Positions 50,942-63,533 are shown, counted from the stretch's first letter. The stretch: DNA of 64,000 bases from Myxocyprinus asiaticus (GCF_019703515.2 NC_059348.1:20417656-20481655); one strand, 5' to 3'. Program-made: numbers and translations. The notes: a model not told the origin generated them from the letters alone.

Positions 50942-52235
50942 CAGTTGTGCTCAAAAGTTTGCATACCCTGGCAGAAATTGTGAAATTTTGGCATTGATTT
51001 TGAAAATATGACTGATCATGCAAAAAAAACTGTCTTTTATTTAAAGATAGTGATCATATGAAGCCATTTATTATCACATAGTTGTTTGGCTCCTTTTTAA
51101 ATCATAATGGTAACAGAAATCATCCAAATAGCCCTGATCAAAAGTTGATCAAAAAAATTCGGGGACCTCTTGATGCCAAGCCAAGGTCAGGTAGACCAAG
51201 AAAGCTTTCAGCCACAACTGCCAGAAGAATTGTTCGGGATACAAAGAAAAACCCACAGGTAACCTCAGGAATACAGGCTGCTCTGGAAAAAGACGGTGTG
51301 GTTGTTTCAAGGAGCACAATACTTGTTGACCCCTCTCCAAACATAGCGCTTATGGTTGACCATAAAGCTCTATTTTGGTCTCATCACTCCAAATTAGTGT
51401 GCCAGAAGCTGTGAGGCGTGTCAAGGTGTTGTCGGGCATATTGTAACTGGGCTTTTTTGTGACATTGGCTTCTTTCTGGCAACTCGACCATGCAGCTCAT
51501 TTTTGTTCAAGTATCGTCATATTGTACTCCTTAAAACAACCACACCGTCTTTTTCCAGAGCAGCCTGTATTTCTCCTGAGGTTACCTGTGGGTTTTTCTT
51601 TGTATCCTGAACAATTCTTCTGGCAGTTGTGGCTGAAATCTTTCTTGGTCTACCTGACCTTGGCTTGGCATCAAGAGATCCCCAAATGTTCCACTTATTA
51701 ATAAGTGATTGAACAGTACTAACTGGCATTTTCAAGGCTTTGGATATCTTTTTATATCCTTTTCCATCTTTATAAAAGTTGCATTACCTTGTTACGCAGA
51801 TCTTTTGGCAGTTCTTTTCTGCTCCCCATGGCTCAGTATCTAGCCTGCTCAGTGCATCCACGTGAGAGCTAACAAACTCATTGACTATTTATACACAGAC
51901 ACTAATTGCAATTTAAAAAGCCACAGGTGTGGGAAATTAACCTTTAATTGCCATTTAAACCTGTGTGTGTCACCTTGTGTGTCTGTAACAAGGCCAAACA
52001 TTCAAGAGTATGTAAACTTTTGATCAGGGCCATTTGGATGATTTCTGTTATTATTATGATTTAAAAAGGAGCCAGACAACTATGTGATAATAAATGGCTT
52101 CATGTGATCACTATCCTTAAATAAAAGAGAAGAACTATCCTTCTAAATAAAAGAAGCATGATCAGTCATATTTTCAAAATCAATGCCAAAATTTCACAAT
52201 TTCTGCCAGGGTATGCAAACTTTTGAGCACAACTG
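50942..52235. mobile_element. Rearranged palindromic Tc1 element
   Basis: Both ends carry CAGTTGTGCTCAAAAGTTTG and are flanked by TA (50940-50941 and 52236-52237). The right part (about 51321-52235) is collinear with positions 939-1861 of the Tc1 at 224-1861. The left part (50942-51320) is not the normal left end: it is an inverted copy of the right end plus the transposase N-terminus, with an internal deletion near 51145. The helix-turn-helix linker therefore appears twice, as GRPRKLSATTARRIVRDTKK on plus (51190-51250) and GRPRKISATTARRIVQDTKK on minus (about 51600-51660). No catalytic domain is complete. Confidence 0.9.
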
Positions 52236-52239
52236 TATT

Positions 52240-54685
52240 TACAGGTATGACCTGTAATGCTGAACAAGCCTATATTTCAGGCACATTTAAAAGAAAACAG
52301 GATTTAAATAAGTGTTCATTAAAAATGTCACTGTGTATTGGTTACACTGGGTCAACACCAAGTCCTCATAATCAGGAAGACATACAACAGCTTGAGTTAT
52401 AGACATGAGCTTGACATGTATGGAGTATCTTTCTCCAAGGGAGTATTTGCACTTGTTAACTAACTTCAGGCTTTTTTACTGATTACATTGTTCTTTTCCT
52501 ATTCGATCATGAATAGAAGTGTAAATGCCTTCCAAGATGCATTCGAGACAGATAGCCACATTTGCTGAGGCAATCAAAAATTCCTATAGTTAGGACAATG
52601 ATCTAAAGGCCTACTACTTGGCGGAAGAACTGTTTATCCAATAGACCTCTGTCATAGACTGTGATGATGTTTTTCCGCCTTATTTAGCAGCATAATCTAG
52701 CAAATGTTTTTATATTTTCAATTTTTAAATGACTTAATGTAAAATTAAAACATCCACTGAGGGAGTGGCAGTAAATCTGGCATCTTCTCTCTTCTGAATT
52801 ATATTTGCTGTGGTCTCCCATTCACCGCTATTAAAGTTTAGCCTGTAATTGTTAACTTCCATATTCCAAAACTGTGAAACAGTCAAAAAGGTAAATTATT
52901 ATTTATGTTTTATTCATTTTAAATTTATCAATTTAACTGTTTATTGACTACTGGTTTTACCACAGGTAAGGGGGTTTTAGACACTCGGCTTTAATTTGTA
53001 CCCAAGAACACACCTACCTGTAAAAAAATCTCTGTAATGCACAGATTTGTGTGGTTTATTGCTTTAATGGCAATTTTAGCTACCTCTGTTTTTATGAGCC
53101 ACATCAAGTGCAGGAAATATTTCTTCCTAGCATTAACATTGTCATGAAAGTGAACTCTGTTATATTTGCAAATAGCTGGAGAACAGTAGCATTATATCCC
53201 TTTTGTGGAGACACATTTATGTGACCAAGTATAAATGGAGTGTGCATACCAAATCAGATAGCAGTCCGATCGATGAAGCATGAGTAAGTGTAAACCAGCC
53301 AGAAGGCAATTTTATACATTGGTCAAAGTTGCCCATATCAGGCAAACTCCAAAACATCTGTTTGGTTAAATTTGTTTGTTCTAACCAGATACTGTTTAAT
53401 CAATGTAGACAACAACATGGCTCACCCTCTAGCTTTTGGTCAGCCAGGATAAATCATGCATATTATGAAGAGAAGTAATAACCAGTGAGGCAGCTTTGGG
53501 GTAAATCAGCGAGAGGCATCATATGAGGTTATGATTGAGGCAAACTATTAATAAGCACAAATAAAGCACCACCCTCTAACTGAGGTACAGAGAGTTTTAA
53601 TCATTATTTGTGAGTTAGCTCTTAAGAGGTTAATTCTGAATGCACCTCACTGTCTTGAGTAGGAAACCAATGTTGAGGCATTCTGTTTATTCATGTCAGT
53701 TCAGTGACATTATCTATGCTCTGCGAGCACGCAATGTGCATGATAAAACTGGTCTGGAACTCAAACACTTTTAATCTCTGGCTATATTTGTTATACTACC
53801 ATGACACATCAAAGCTACCATTAATATGAAATGCCTTGCTTATATCATGTGTCTACAAAATCTGTATAATATCACAACAGTCCAAAGGTGTCCAATATAC
53901 AGTCTATAGGTGCACTGTTCAAAAACACAATCTGCATCAGAAGCTGACACTATATGCAGTATCAAAATGAGTTATAACTCGGTTTAACAATTATCTATGA
54001 AACCTTCACAACTCAGCCTGCATGCTGGATGTTTTACAGTGGGACTCAGACACTGAACACTAAAAGCAAGGCTGTCAAATTACAATTGGAAATATTCATT
54101 GAATGTATGATAAAAAAAAAATTTAAATGCAAAAACTGTGCATCTGAATTTCAGATGTGTGCCAAGCACTGACGATTACTTTCTGACATTGTGTCTTGTG
54201 TCTTAACAGCATCTTGAACCATATGCAATGTGTTTTAAAATGCAGTGTCAGGAAAGGAGTTCAGTTTGAAAAAGCACATCTCGAGATCCCTGTCTTCTGT
54301 TCCGTTCTGTTGCGTTCTGTCTAGGATCTTGTTTGAACAGCCCCTATTGCAGCACCAATTTAGATAAATGCTGTTACTGCGGCAAGGAGCAGTCTGAACC
54401 ACAAATGCCGCTTCAGACAATTACCACTACTATCTGGGAATATTACTACCATTCATATACACTGTAATTAATGAAAAACATTAAAGTACTACCAGTATTA
54501 TGAAGGTTGAGTACTAAAATACTGTGGTTTGAGTATCGCAGTAGTATACCGTGCAACACCAAGTTGACATCGAACTACTGAAGTGATTATTTTCACGTTT
54601 AACTTTAAGATTTGAGGTAACTGGCTAAATGTTTTCATTTTATGATTTGATACACTTTAGTTTAAAATGAAATGTATTGATCACT
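52240..54685. other. dlg1 intron 2 without recognised feature
   Basis: About 2.4 kb of AT-rich DNA. The short open frame at 54235-54420 shows no family motif, and no repeat boundaries are supported. Confidence 0.4.
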
Positions 54686-54693
54686 GATGTTTT

Positions 54694-57452
54694 TAGGGAT
54701 GCAACGTTATAAACATTTTTGGCCGATACTGATTTTAATAAAAACCTATAGATAATAAATAATTTCCACTGAACATGGACTGAATCTGTTGAGCACATGA
54801 CAGGCCAAAATTTTAAAGAGAGCCACAATAAAAGAAAAATAGAAAATAAAAAGATAAAATATATATTAAAAAAAATAATAATAAAAATAAAAATCTAAAT
54901 ATGATATCATGATGATTGATATGAAAAAAGGTTATTTTGTGCTTCTAAAACATTTTTGCACTTCTACTTTCGCAGTTCAAAACAACAGAACTCACATTTA
55001 ACACGTAAGTACTGTATTTGATAAAACATGGCAAATTCATGCTATGCATATGTTGGGCAATTCCACTGAAATGTCAACCACATCATGGAAAAATTAAAAG
55101 TTTTAAAGACTTTGTCATGACATGAGGAATCAGATTTTCCTTGAAATGTTGACATATAAGAGGTCATTGTATTATAAAAACATACTGTAACTTTTTGAAT
55201 TCAAAGCCTTCCCTCCAATCCAAAAAGAGCATTTATTGTTTCCACCCTGCAAAAACAACTCGTTTTAAAATCGGCTACATTGTGACGTCACAGTGTAGTG
55301 TCATTTGCATAGTTCCCGCCTCCTTAACATATGTAATCGTCACAGCTGGTGAGTTGACAGAGAGAGACAGCAAATATCCTCTTTTGAAGGTCCTGAGCAT
55401 TAGGAATGAGTGGCTAATACAAACAAAAATCCTGAAAGCATTCATTTGGGAATAAATGTTTGTATTATTTAGACTCATGGATTAATTCTTCTGAGAACCA
55501 AGAATTCAGGCTTTGCAAAGAAACTTGTATTGAAAGATGTAACAGTGATAACAATATTGGACACAGCAGTAATGCCAATGAGTAACAAGTGTAATTCTTA
55601 TGTTTCATCTGCCTGTGTTTATTTGATATGAAAGGAATTGTATAGTCAGCCATTTTTAAATAAAAAAATAGACCATGACTCCACAGTGGAGCGGATCATG
55701 CTTATTACATGGTTATTTATCAAAGAAATGCATAATTCCTCACAAAACATTGATTTGAGATTAAATTATTTAAATATGGCAGAAGAACACAGAGCGCAAC
55801 AAAAAACAATGGTAACGTTTGTGGTAATAAGGCTGCCAGCTTTCTCATCTCTCATATAGGCCATAATGTCCCACATTTTGGCTGAAATTAAAGCATTGGG
55901 ACACCCATTTTTCAGTATTTAAGCAGCAAATTTATCGAGGGTGACCCCTTGAAGATAAATTAATATCTTAAAGATTTGCATGTGTAGCGTAAGATTTGTG
56001 TGAGTGTTAATCATGTTGCAAGTGTAAGAACATTTTTTTTTTTTTTTGCAATATTTTAATGTGTAGCATAAGTGTAATACATGTGTTGAGATTGTGAATC
56101 TGTAACTTCATTTTAACACAAAATAAATGGGATTTTTATACTTCTGACTTCCTTTTTTTTGCACTTACACTTTTGGTACTGTTTTTTTTACCTACATAGG
56201 GCCAAAAACATTGCAAACCTGCAATTAGAGATATACAAGCAAAGAAAGGGTATTATGAACAGCAAACCGGATTGACCGCATAGAATCAGTCTGTATGTGT
56301 AAAAACAAATAATAAATATTCGTAAATATTTTCCAGAAATAATCCGATGTACATTGTTCCGTCTACCCTTTTGTTGTACTCACACTTTTGGCACGACTTT
56401 GTCACTTAAGAGTTTTGCAAGTGCGAAGGGGAAGACTGGTCTAACCGCTTCTTGTAACCAATCAAATGTCGTTTTCATTGACAAGTTTACTCTGACCTGA
56501 CTGGTTAAATAACATGATAGACAGCTTCTTTAGATGGGATGGGATTGACGGAATAGAATAGAATAGAATGTCTACTTTTTTTTTCTAGCTTGTGTTCTCT
56601 GATCCAAGCAAATTACATTCTATCCATCCATCCAAATTTTTTAAATTTGTATCCCCTTTTCTCCCCAATTTGGAATGCCCAATTCCCACTACTTAGTAGG
56701 TCATCATGGTGGCATGGTTACTCACTTCAATCCGATGGTGGAGGAAAATTCTCAGTTGCCTCTGCTTCTAAGACAGTCAATCCGTGCATCTTATCACGTG
56801 GGTCGTTGTGCATGACACCACAGAGACTCCCAGCATGCGGAGGCTAATGCTACTCTCCACGATCCACGCACAATTTACAACGCACCCCATTGAGAGCAAG
56901 AACCACTAATCGCGACCACGAGGAGGTTACCCCATGTGACTCTACCCTCCCTAGCAACCGGGCCAATTTGGTTGCTTAGGAGACCTGGCTGGAGTCACTC
57001 AGCACACCCTGCATTCGAACTCGTGACTCCAGGGGTGGTAGTCAGCATCAATCCTCGCTGAACTACCCAGGCCACCCCCCAAAAGAACTTGTTTAAATAT
57101 TGTTTTTTTTTTTTTACTGGTTTTAATATTTAAAATTTATATTTAGGAGAGGATACCGTTCTGCCCGAGGAATGACGTTCAGCCATCTATCTGTCACTTT
57201 ATTTAAAGATGATGTATTTGACTTTTTATTGTTAAAATACATTCTTCTATCTCAGCTTAATATGCAAAGACCACTAGTAAGTCATTCATATGTTAATTTT
57301 CTTGAAAACTGTGTCTGTGACGCTATAAAAATTCCTCTGTTTGTTTTGAGGGGCCTGCTTAGACCCCACCCACTAATATACAACACCATGGTTTTAATTT
57401 GGTCAATAACTGGCCAATAAATAACAGCAGGCGATACATCGGTGCATCCCTA
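54694..57452. mobile_element. Degraded hAT-like element containing a SINE
   Basis: The left end TAGGGATGCAACG and, complemented, the right end TAGGGATGCACCG form inverted repeats 2.76 kb apart. Flanking 8-mers GATGTTTT (54686-54693) and GATATTCT (57453-57460) agree at 6 of 8. The left part has GGCCGATACTG, typical of fish hAT ends of this type. The tailed SINE copy 3 is inserted within it. No transposase is recognised. Confidence 0.6.
56550..57078 (-). mobile_element. tRNA-derived SINE, copy 3, with extra 3' tail
   Basis: On the minus strand it starts GGTGGCCTGGGTAGTTCAGC (A box region) and has GAGTTCGAATGC (B box), then the same body as copies 1 and 2. After the A-rich end it carries the extra tail found in copy 2: TTTGGATGGATGGATAGAAT, CTTGGATCAGAGAACACAAG and the TTCTA run. 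The 5' flanks of copies 2 and 3 are unrelated, so this is not a segmental duplication. A target duplication is not evident here. Confidence 0.85.
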
Positions 57453-57460
57453 GATATTCT

Positions 57461-58490
57461 GCAGCTTTTTTTCCCTTACTGAAATATTTTATTTAATATT
57501 AGACTGTAATTATAATAATTATAATTTTGATCATGTTTCAATGAAAAATTCCAATTTAGTTTCTCAGCCCTGCTGACAGCCCTACCTTAAAGTTTAAGTG
57601 TCTTTACAATCTCTTCACAATTAAAGTTTAACAAGATAGTCTATCGAACAGATAAAAACAACAAAACAAATGAATGTCTAATGAACAGCCAGCAATAAGA
57701 TAAATAATCTGTGCACCAGACTGTTTATAATCATTAATTATTTATCATTCCTAGTAATGAACCGAACAAATGTCCTTGTGCAAATACGTTAATGAGAACC
57801 CAGTGGCAGACTGTTAAATGAAATTATAGTGAATTCATAAAAGAATATCAAAATATGAAGACCTGTAACTGAATTAATCTCCTTAAATCTCCATAAATCT
57901 GTGATATTCCACAGCACCAGAGTCGAGCCCTCCCCACTGAGTCAGTCAAAACAGAGGCGTAACTATCTGCCGATTCCCAGGTTTCACCAAGTCTCATGTT
58001 CACTCTTCTCCCTCCGAAATGAGGTCTGTGGTAATGTAGTCCTTAAACTGAGTGCTGTATTGATGTCTGGTTAACAGACCTCCATAGCCACAAGATAGTA
58101 TTTCTGCATTTCACAGTGCATGCCAGTTCTCTTTACTCGATACATGTCTTCATTATCTGATGGCTCACTTACAGAAAATCAATAAACGGATTTTGATGAT
58201 CAATTTTAGAGATTACAGAATCAGATCATTTACAGAACCACAATCAGCCAAATGAAAAAAATCACGAAAAGAAATTATTATTGCTCATTTTACCTTTTTG
58301 TTTGGCTGGCCTGCAATATGCTTTAGGGGAAGCTTCCAATCTGCTTGAGGAAGTCATTTCTATCCACTATATTTTCTGTTCGAAGCAGGACTGCTGAATA
58401 AAGATTAGGAAAAGAAACTGGACTGCCTGTGTGATCTCTAATTCACAAGCACTCCACTTTTTATTAAGCAATCAAAGCTTTTAAAAGAAG
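57461..58490. other. dlg1 intron 2 without recognised feature
   Basis: About 1 kb; no supported feature. Confidence 0.4.
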
Positions 58491-58494
58491 GTTC

Positions 58495-58497
<3 letters not shown>

Positions 58498-58563
<66 letters not shown>
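58498..58563. repeat. (TG)n microsatellite
   Basis: About 33 uninterrupted TG units; probably length-polymorphic. Confidence 0.98.
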
Positions 58564-58565
<2 letters not shown>

Positions 58566-60221
58566 AATATAAACCCTTACCTTATCTAATTTATTTAAAT
58601 GTAATTTCAACTTCCCCCTACTCAGGGTCTCATTTTCAGAACAAAGGTTCTGAAAGGGTAAAAAAATGGTCTATCTTTTGACTCACATTTTGCATGCAGG
58701 TGGACCTGGCCTGCTCTGGTTCACTCTTGTTCTCTGGTGTCCTGGGAAGAATCTTAAGGCTCTAATCATTGAAAGACAAGCACAGGGTCCACAGTGCTGC
58801 TCTCTCAGAGAAACCACCATAAATAATCAGCATTCGGATTAGGACTGGGGTAATCATGTCAACAGACGGATTATATTTTGTTTGTCCTTTAGAATACATA
58901 TCTGAGGAAGAGTCCAATTGAAAACCGTCACCCAATTGCATTTTTCATTAGTGGCACTCCTAAGAACATGTGTGCATGTTGGACACACATGAGCAAAGAG
59001 GTTTTTGTGCATGTGAACACATGAGGGAGAGTCTGCACTTCACGTGCATCATACATGAAATTATCCAGCAAAGTTGAGCACACCGATTCATCACGGCAGC
59101 TTAGAGTAAGATTTCTGAGATATAGAACAGAATGAGAAGAAAATGTTGAGAAAATGCTGGAGACAGACATACCATTACTCTTTAACGCTCCAGCCTGGAC
59201 AACGAATGCAAATATTTACAGCTTGTGGTCTTTTAATAATGGCTTAAAATGTTTGTAATGTTTCTCCAAGGCATAAGTGTTTTGTAGTGTTTAGACATTG
59301 CTTGGGGTTTTCAAACTGAGCTCTAAATGATGCAAGACACATGACTAAAATTTATCCACAAAGAGGAAGTTGACCAGTCTGTCATAAAGCATGTGATCAT
59401 GTCAGTAGACAAACACAAAACACAAGTACCCAAGCATCCTTCAGTCATCACTCTTTTTTCCCCTCGGTCACTCCAGCTATAAAAACTATTTAAATAAAAA
59501 AAAAAAGAATGGCAAGCAGAGACTAGAGTTATTACAGGAAGCCTCCACACCTTTGGGTTCAAACAAGGGGAGTCACTGGCACACAGCCAGTCTAAACCCT
59601 GAGAAACTCAAACAGGCTATTCAACATTCCTTGTGGTTGCTTTTCTTTGCCGAGTTTGTCAACGGCAAGGCTAAGAGAAGGAACATTACATTGCTGTTCC
59701 TCTGAATAAACTACTTGATCATATCATACAGATACAATAAGCCCTTTATGTGCAAGAGCATCATCTAAAATTATGATTTAACACTCTAAAAAATGGTGAA
59801 TAACACAGTTTAAAAGTATGAATACTGCTTTAAAATACTGGGTTCAAATGGTACCTTTTATAAATATGGAATAAATACTCTTTATATATTATGTGAATGA
59901 ACAGGAAAAACTATAAAGGTCTAAAAAGTTAAATGCTTTAATATCATGGTCACCTACATACAAGCGAGTTCTCGCCCATCTGAAAACTATAGCAATGGTC
60001 ATTAAATGACAGTACGGTTTGAGTAACACGTAGCTCTGATTGGCTTTTACTACCTAACACCTCAGTGCAATGACAAGCGACTCTCACCAAACATTAGGAG
60101 GGAATATGATACAGGCTTCCCATACTGAATGAAGCAAGCCCTTCATGAATGAAGGCCAGACCTGAATATTTCTTATAGACCTGACAACAAAGTCATTTTT
60201 CTTCTGCTGTAAACTTAGAGA
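58564..60221. other. dlg1 intron 2 without recognised feature
   Basis: About 1.65 kb with short open frames at 58928-59170 and 59323-59562 that show no family motif. Confidence 0.4.
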
Positions 60222-60330
60222 TAGTTCAGCCCAAAATGAAAATTCAGTAATTGTTTACTCAACCCTGTGTTGTTACAACCCCATATGACTTTCTTTTTTT
60301 TTCTTAACACAAAGAGAGAAATTGTGAAAA
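60222..60330. repeat. Half copy of the foldback MITE family
   Basis: The stretch GATAGTTCAGCCCAAAATGA...CATATGACTTTCTTTTTTTT is the left arm only of the family seen at 26390, 44363 and 60481. Confidence 0.65.
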
Positions 60331-60398
60331 ATGTGTGCTTTACATTTAGGAGAGGAGAGATATCGTTTGTCATTTGTTGGATGGACAAATGAATGGAC

Positions 60399-61315
60399 GT
60401 CCTTCCATTCATTCGTCCATAGATAGTATTCATCCATAGACAGTATAATTTTTAGTACATGCAATGCAACTCATCATAGGTTAAAGAAATAGTTCACTCA
60501 AAAATGTCAATTCTCTCATCATTTACTCACCCTCAAGCCATCCCAGATGTATATGACTTTCTTTCTTCTGTAGAACACAAATGAAGATTTTTAGAAGAAT
60601 ATTTCAGCTCTGTAGGTCCTTACAATGCAAATGAATGGTGACCAAAACTTTGAAGCTCCAAAATGCACGAAAAGGCAGCATAAACATTATCCATACAACT
60701 TCAGTGGTTTAATCCACGTGTTTTGAAGTGATCCAATCGGATTTGAGTCAGAATAGACCAAAGTACAACTCGTTTTTACACCATAAATCGTAACATCAGT
60801 GGTCTCCTTGGTAATCAAGATTTTAAGCTTGTTTACACTTCCTCAAGCCATCTAGTGCTATGCACATACGTCAAGCACTAGGAAGTGTAATCGAGCTTAA
60901 AATCCTGATTATGCCTAGAGACCGCAATGGCAAGATGTACAGTGAAAAGCAGTTATATTTTGGTCTGTTCTCACCGAAAATCGACTGGATCACTTTAGAA
61001 GACATGGATTTAAACACTGGAGTCATATGTATTACTTTTCTGCTGCCCTTTATGTGCTTTTTGGAGCTTTAAAGTTTGGTCACCATTCACTTGCACAGCT
61101 GAGATATTCTTCTAAAAATCTTCATATGTGTTCTGCAGAAGAAAGAAATACATACATGTTTGGGATGGCATGAAGGTGAGTAAATGATGAGAGAATTTAA
61201 ATTTTTGAGTGAACTGTTTCTTTAACTTATGATGAGTTGCATTGCATGTACTAAAAAGTATACTGTCTATGGACGAATACTGTCTACTATCTATGGACGA
61301 ATGAATGGATGGACA
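60399..61315. repeat. Long palindrome built on a foldback MITE
   Basis: The core (60481-61225) is the GTTCAC/GTGAAC foldback MITE with complementary arms meeting near 60855. Outside it the flanks are also inverted repeats of each other: CATTCATTCGTCCATAGATA and TTAGTACATGCAATGCAACT on the left (60407-60472) recur complemented at about 61234-61310. The right side has one extra 7-base unit (AGACAGT in complement). The palindrome therefore extends over about 0.9 kb and ends 85 bases from the donor of dlg1 exon 2. Confidence 0.85.
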
Positions 61316-61399
61316 GTGCTGCTGGTCATGAACTCTATCACAGCATGACACAGTACTTTCATTATTACTAGGACAACACTGAATGACACAATGTGGTAC

Positions 61400-61531
61400 C
61401 TATGAGCGCCTGGAAGAGGTTACTCTGGAAGATGTCAATGACTCTCTGGATGGAGTTTCTCAGCTGTTTGTCTTCAGTGTTACTGAGTTTTGACCGGTAT
61501 TCCTCCAGCAGAAACAAAGCCCGCTCTGCAT
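61400..61531 (-). CDS. dlg1: dlg1 coding exon 2 (L27 domain)
   Basis: The exon is 132 nt, with an AG acceptor at 61532-61533 and a GTACCA donor from 61399. Joined to the G ending exon 1 it reads [17 protein letters not shown], then [20 protein letters not shown] and NLFQALI. This is the L27 domain of DLG1/SAP97 beta (human: [32 protein letters not shown]). L27 helices pair with partners such as CASK and allow multimerisation at junctions and synapses. Phase 1 at both borders keeps the frame into exon 3. The donor is slightly non-consensus (GTACCA). Confidence 0.96.
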
Positions 61532-61713
61532 CTATGAGACCCAAAGTTTATATAATTTACTTATTTAAACTATACTGCAGAATACAGCTAAACATTCAAT
61601 ACTTGACAACTTATATACTTGAGTAGTTGGTCATTTGTAAACTCACTATGGAGTGAATATAGCATAAATGAGTTTTAAAATGGCATGGTTGACTAAGTGA
61701 GTTTGAATATGTA

Positions 61714-62255
61714 CAGTACTGTGCAAAAGATTTAGGCACTTGTTTAGGCACTAGAAAAATGTTGCATAGTGAGGATGTCTTCAAAAATAACGCCATAAAT
61801 AGTTTTCATTGATCAGTTATGTCATGCAAAGTCCAGTAAACATAAAAAAGCCAAGTCAATATTTGGTGTGACAACCTTTGCCTTTAAAACAGCCCCAATT
61901 CTCCTAGATACACCTGGACACAGTTTTTCTTGGTTGTTGGCAGATAGGATGTTCCAAGCTTCTTGGAGAATTCGCCACAGTTCTTCTATCTATTTAGGCT
62001 GTCTCAATTGCTTCTGTCTCTATATGTAATCTCAGACTGACACAAAGTTCAGTGGGGGGTTTTGTGGGGGCCATGACATCTGTTGCAGGGCTCCTTGTTC
62101 TTCTATTCTAATCTTTTCTATTTGCAATAGTAATGTTTGGGAGTATAAAATGTATTTTTCCTATTGACACACTAAAGCTAAACATATAAATAAGCATCTT
62201 AAGAAAAATGCTTTTTTGAAACATCTTAAGTGCCTAAGACTTTTGCACAGTACTG
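61714..62255. mobile_element. Tc1/mariner-type MITE in dlg1 intron 1
   Basis: Ends CAGTACTGTGCAAAAGATTTA and complement (AAGACTTTTGCACAGTACTG) form a near-perfect inverted repeat of about 28 bases, each flanked by TA (61712-61713 and 62256-62257). The 542-bp interior still includes fragments such as TTTGGTGTGACAACCTTTGC and CAATTCTCCTAGATACACCT known from fish Tc1-like elements, but no usable coding frame. It occupies more than half of the 955-bp intron. Confidence 0.85.
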
Positions 62256-62486
62256 TATATTGTGCTGACGAACAAAACTCAAAATTTATAGCACCCATTT
62301 CCAACAACAGGACTTTATGAGAGAAAACAGGAAGGTTAGACATATCACAATATTTTACAGTCTGAAAATGTTCATCTAAGCCTCAAATACCGGCAGCAGT
62401 GTAAAAGCATATAAAGTCAGTTCGAAGTTAACCAGGATTATGAGTTTTAATAAGTCTTGTTTAGAGTTAGAGATATAAAATCTCAC

Positions 62487-62505
62487 CTTTTTTCCTGACT
62501 GGCAT
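62487..62505 (-). CDS. dlg1: dlg1 coding exon 1 (beta start)
   Basis: The start codon at 62503-62505 (A at -3) gives MPVRKK and a final G, followed by the consensus donor GTGAGA. Spliced to exon 2 the product begins [18 protein letters not shown], matching the DLG1/SAP97 beta start MPVRKQDTQRALHLLEEY almost residue for residue. Only 19 coding bases lie here; the upstream part of the exon is leader. Several upstream ATGs with open frames (for instance from 62753 and 62931 on the minus strand) exist in the CpG-rich leader or promoter and could act as short upstream frames if transcribed. Confidence 0.95.
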
Positions 62506-63190
62506 GTTTCGGTTGGGCTCGTGCACGAGAAGCAATCCAGCTGAGCTCGCGTTACAAATGAACAACACACGCGATAATAAAGCACTCCTCTTCCCCACAC
62601 GAGTCCGTCCAAAGTGTCAAGGCGGGGTAACTTAGACGCAGTTGGCATACAACTCAAATGTTTATCCAGTAAACATGAGGAAGGTTCGGGCTGATATGAA
62701 AACAAGCCGTAGGGTTTTTGAGTCGAGCGCGAGCCACTGCTGCACTTCTTCAACCTGACAGTCGCGCGTTACCACGATATTGAGCTTTACTCCGCTGACA
62801 GCCGAGCACTTCCATTCAAAAGATACAGAGACACTGGAATTCAGCCTCCGCCGCCAATCTGCTCCGCGGCTGCAGGGGAAACTGAACATATGTCGCCGCC
62901 AGACTTCCAAAAAAAACTCCCCAAAAAGCAAATAAACACCTCACTGGCACGCGCTTGCAAGGGCTGCAAGTGAACTAAACCGATTCAAATCCTAGCGTCC
63001 GCAGTTTGGCTCGTTCTTCTCCTTCGGAGCAAATGGGACTGTTTTCCTAAACGTCAAACTTCTTTCGTTATCTCCTCCTCTTTTTTTTTCTTCCTATGTG
63101 TCAGAAATTCCAAACTTTCCTCCAAAATGGCGTCCCAGGGTTGGAAGAATGTCACGTGATTCCAGACCCTACCCTTGACCGCCCAATCAT
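62506..63190 (-). promoter_or_regulatory. dlg1: dlg1 beta promoter and leader (CpG-rich)
   Basis: CpG-dense sequence (CGCGCGTT, CGCCGCCAATC, TCCGCGGCTGC) upstream of the first coding exon. Near the outer edge, on the minus strand, lie a YY1-type CGCCATTTTGG (63122-63132), an E-box TCACGTGA (63152-63159) and a CCAAT motif (63183-63187). These are the kinds of elements found in TATA-less housekeeping promoters. The start site is probably between about 62900 and 63150, but it cannot be fixed by eye. Confidence 0.6.
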
Positions 63191-63533
63191 GGGACTGAGC
63201 TACCTTTCAGATCAGGGTTGGGAAGGTGAGATTTGACACTTTCTTAAAGGAGACTCACTGACAGGCTCCATATGAGGATATAAGCTGTTTAAATTCAACA
63301 GATGTATTAAGAGCATAATAGACTCATGCTGTGTGCATTTTAGTATGTTTATGGTCCAAACGAAAGGTTCACTTATCCGTTTGAATACACCAGTTCTGAG
63401 TTAGCAATCCACTACCAAGAATTTGTAGTAGCTGTTGGTGTGTAAACTCAACTGAGGGAGCATTATGTAAAGCCACAAAGAACCTGATCTTGAGATGTGG
63501 CTGTGCAAAGTTCTCTGTGTTAATCCAGGCGTT

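Noticed and set aside
62376..62753. Minus-strand 125-codon frame across the dlg1 exon 1 donor
   Set aside because: It reads through the splice donor in a different frame from MPVRKK; at most its first part is an upstream frame.
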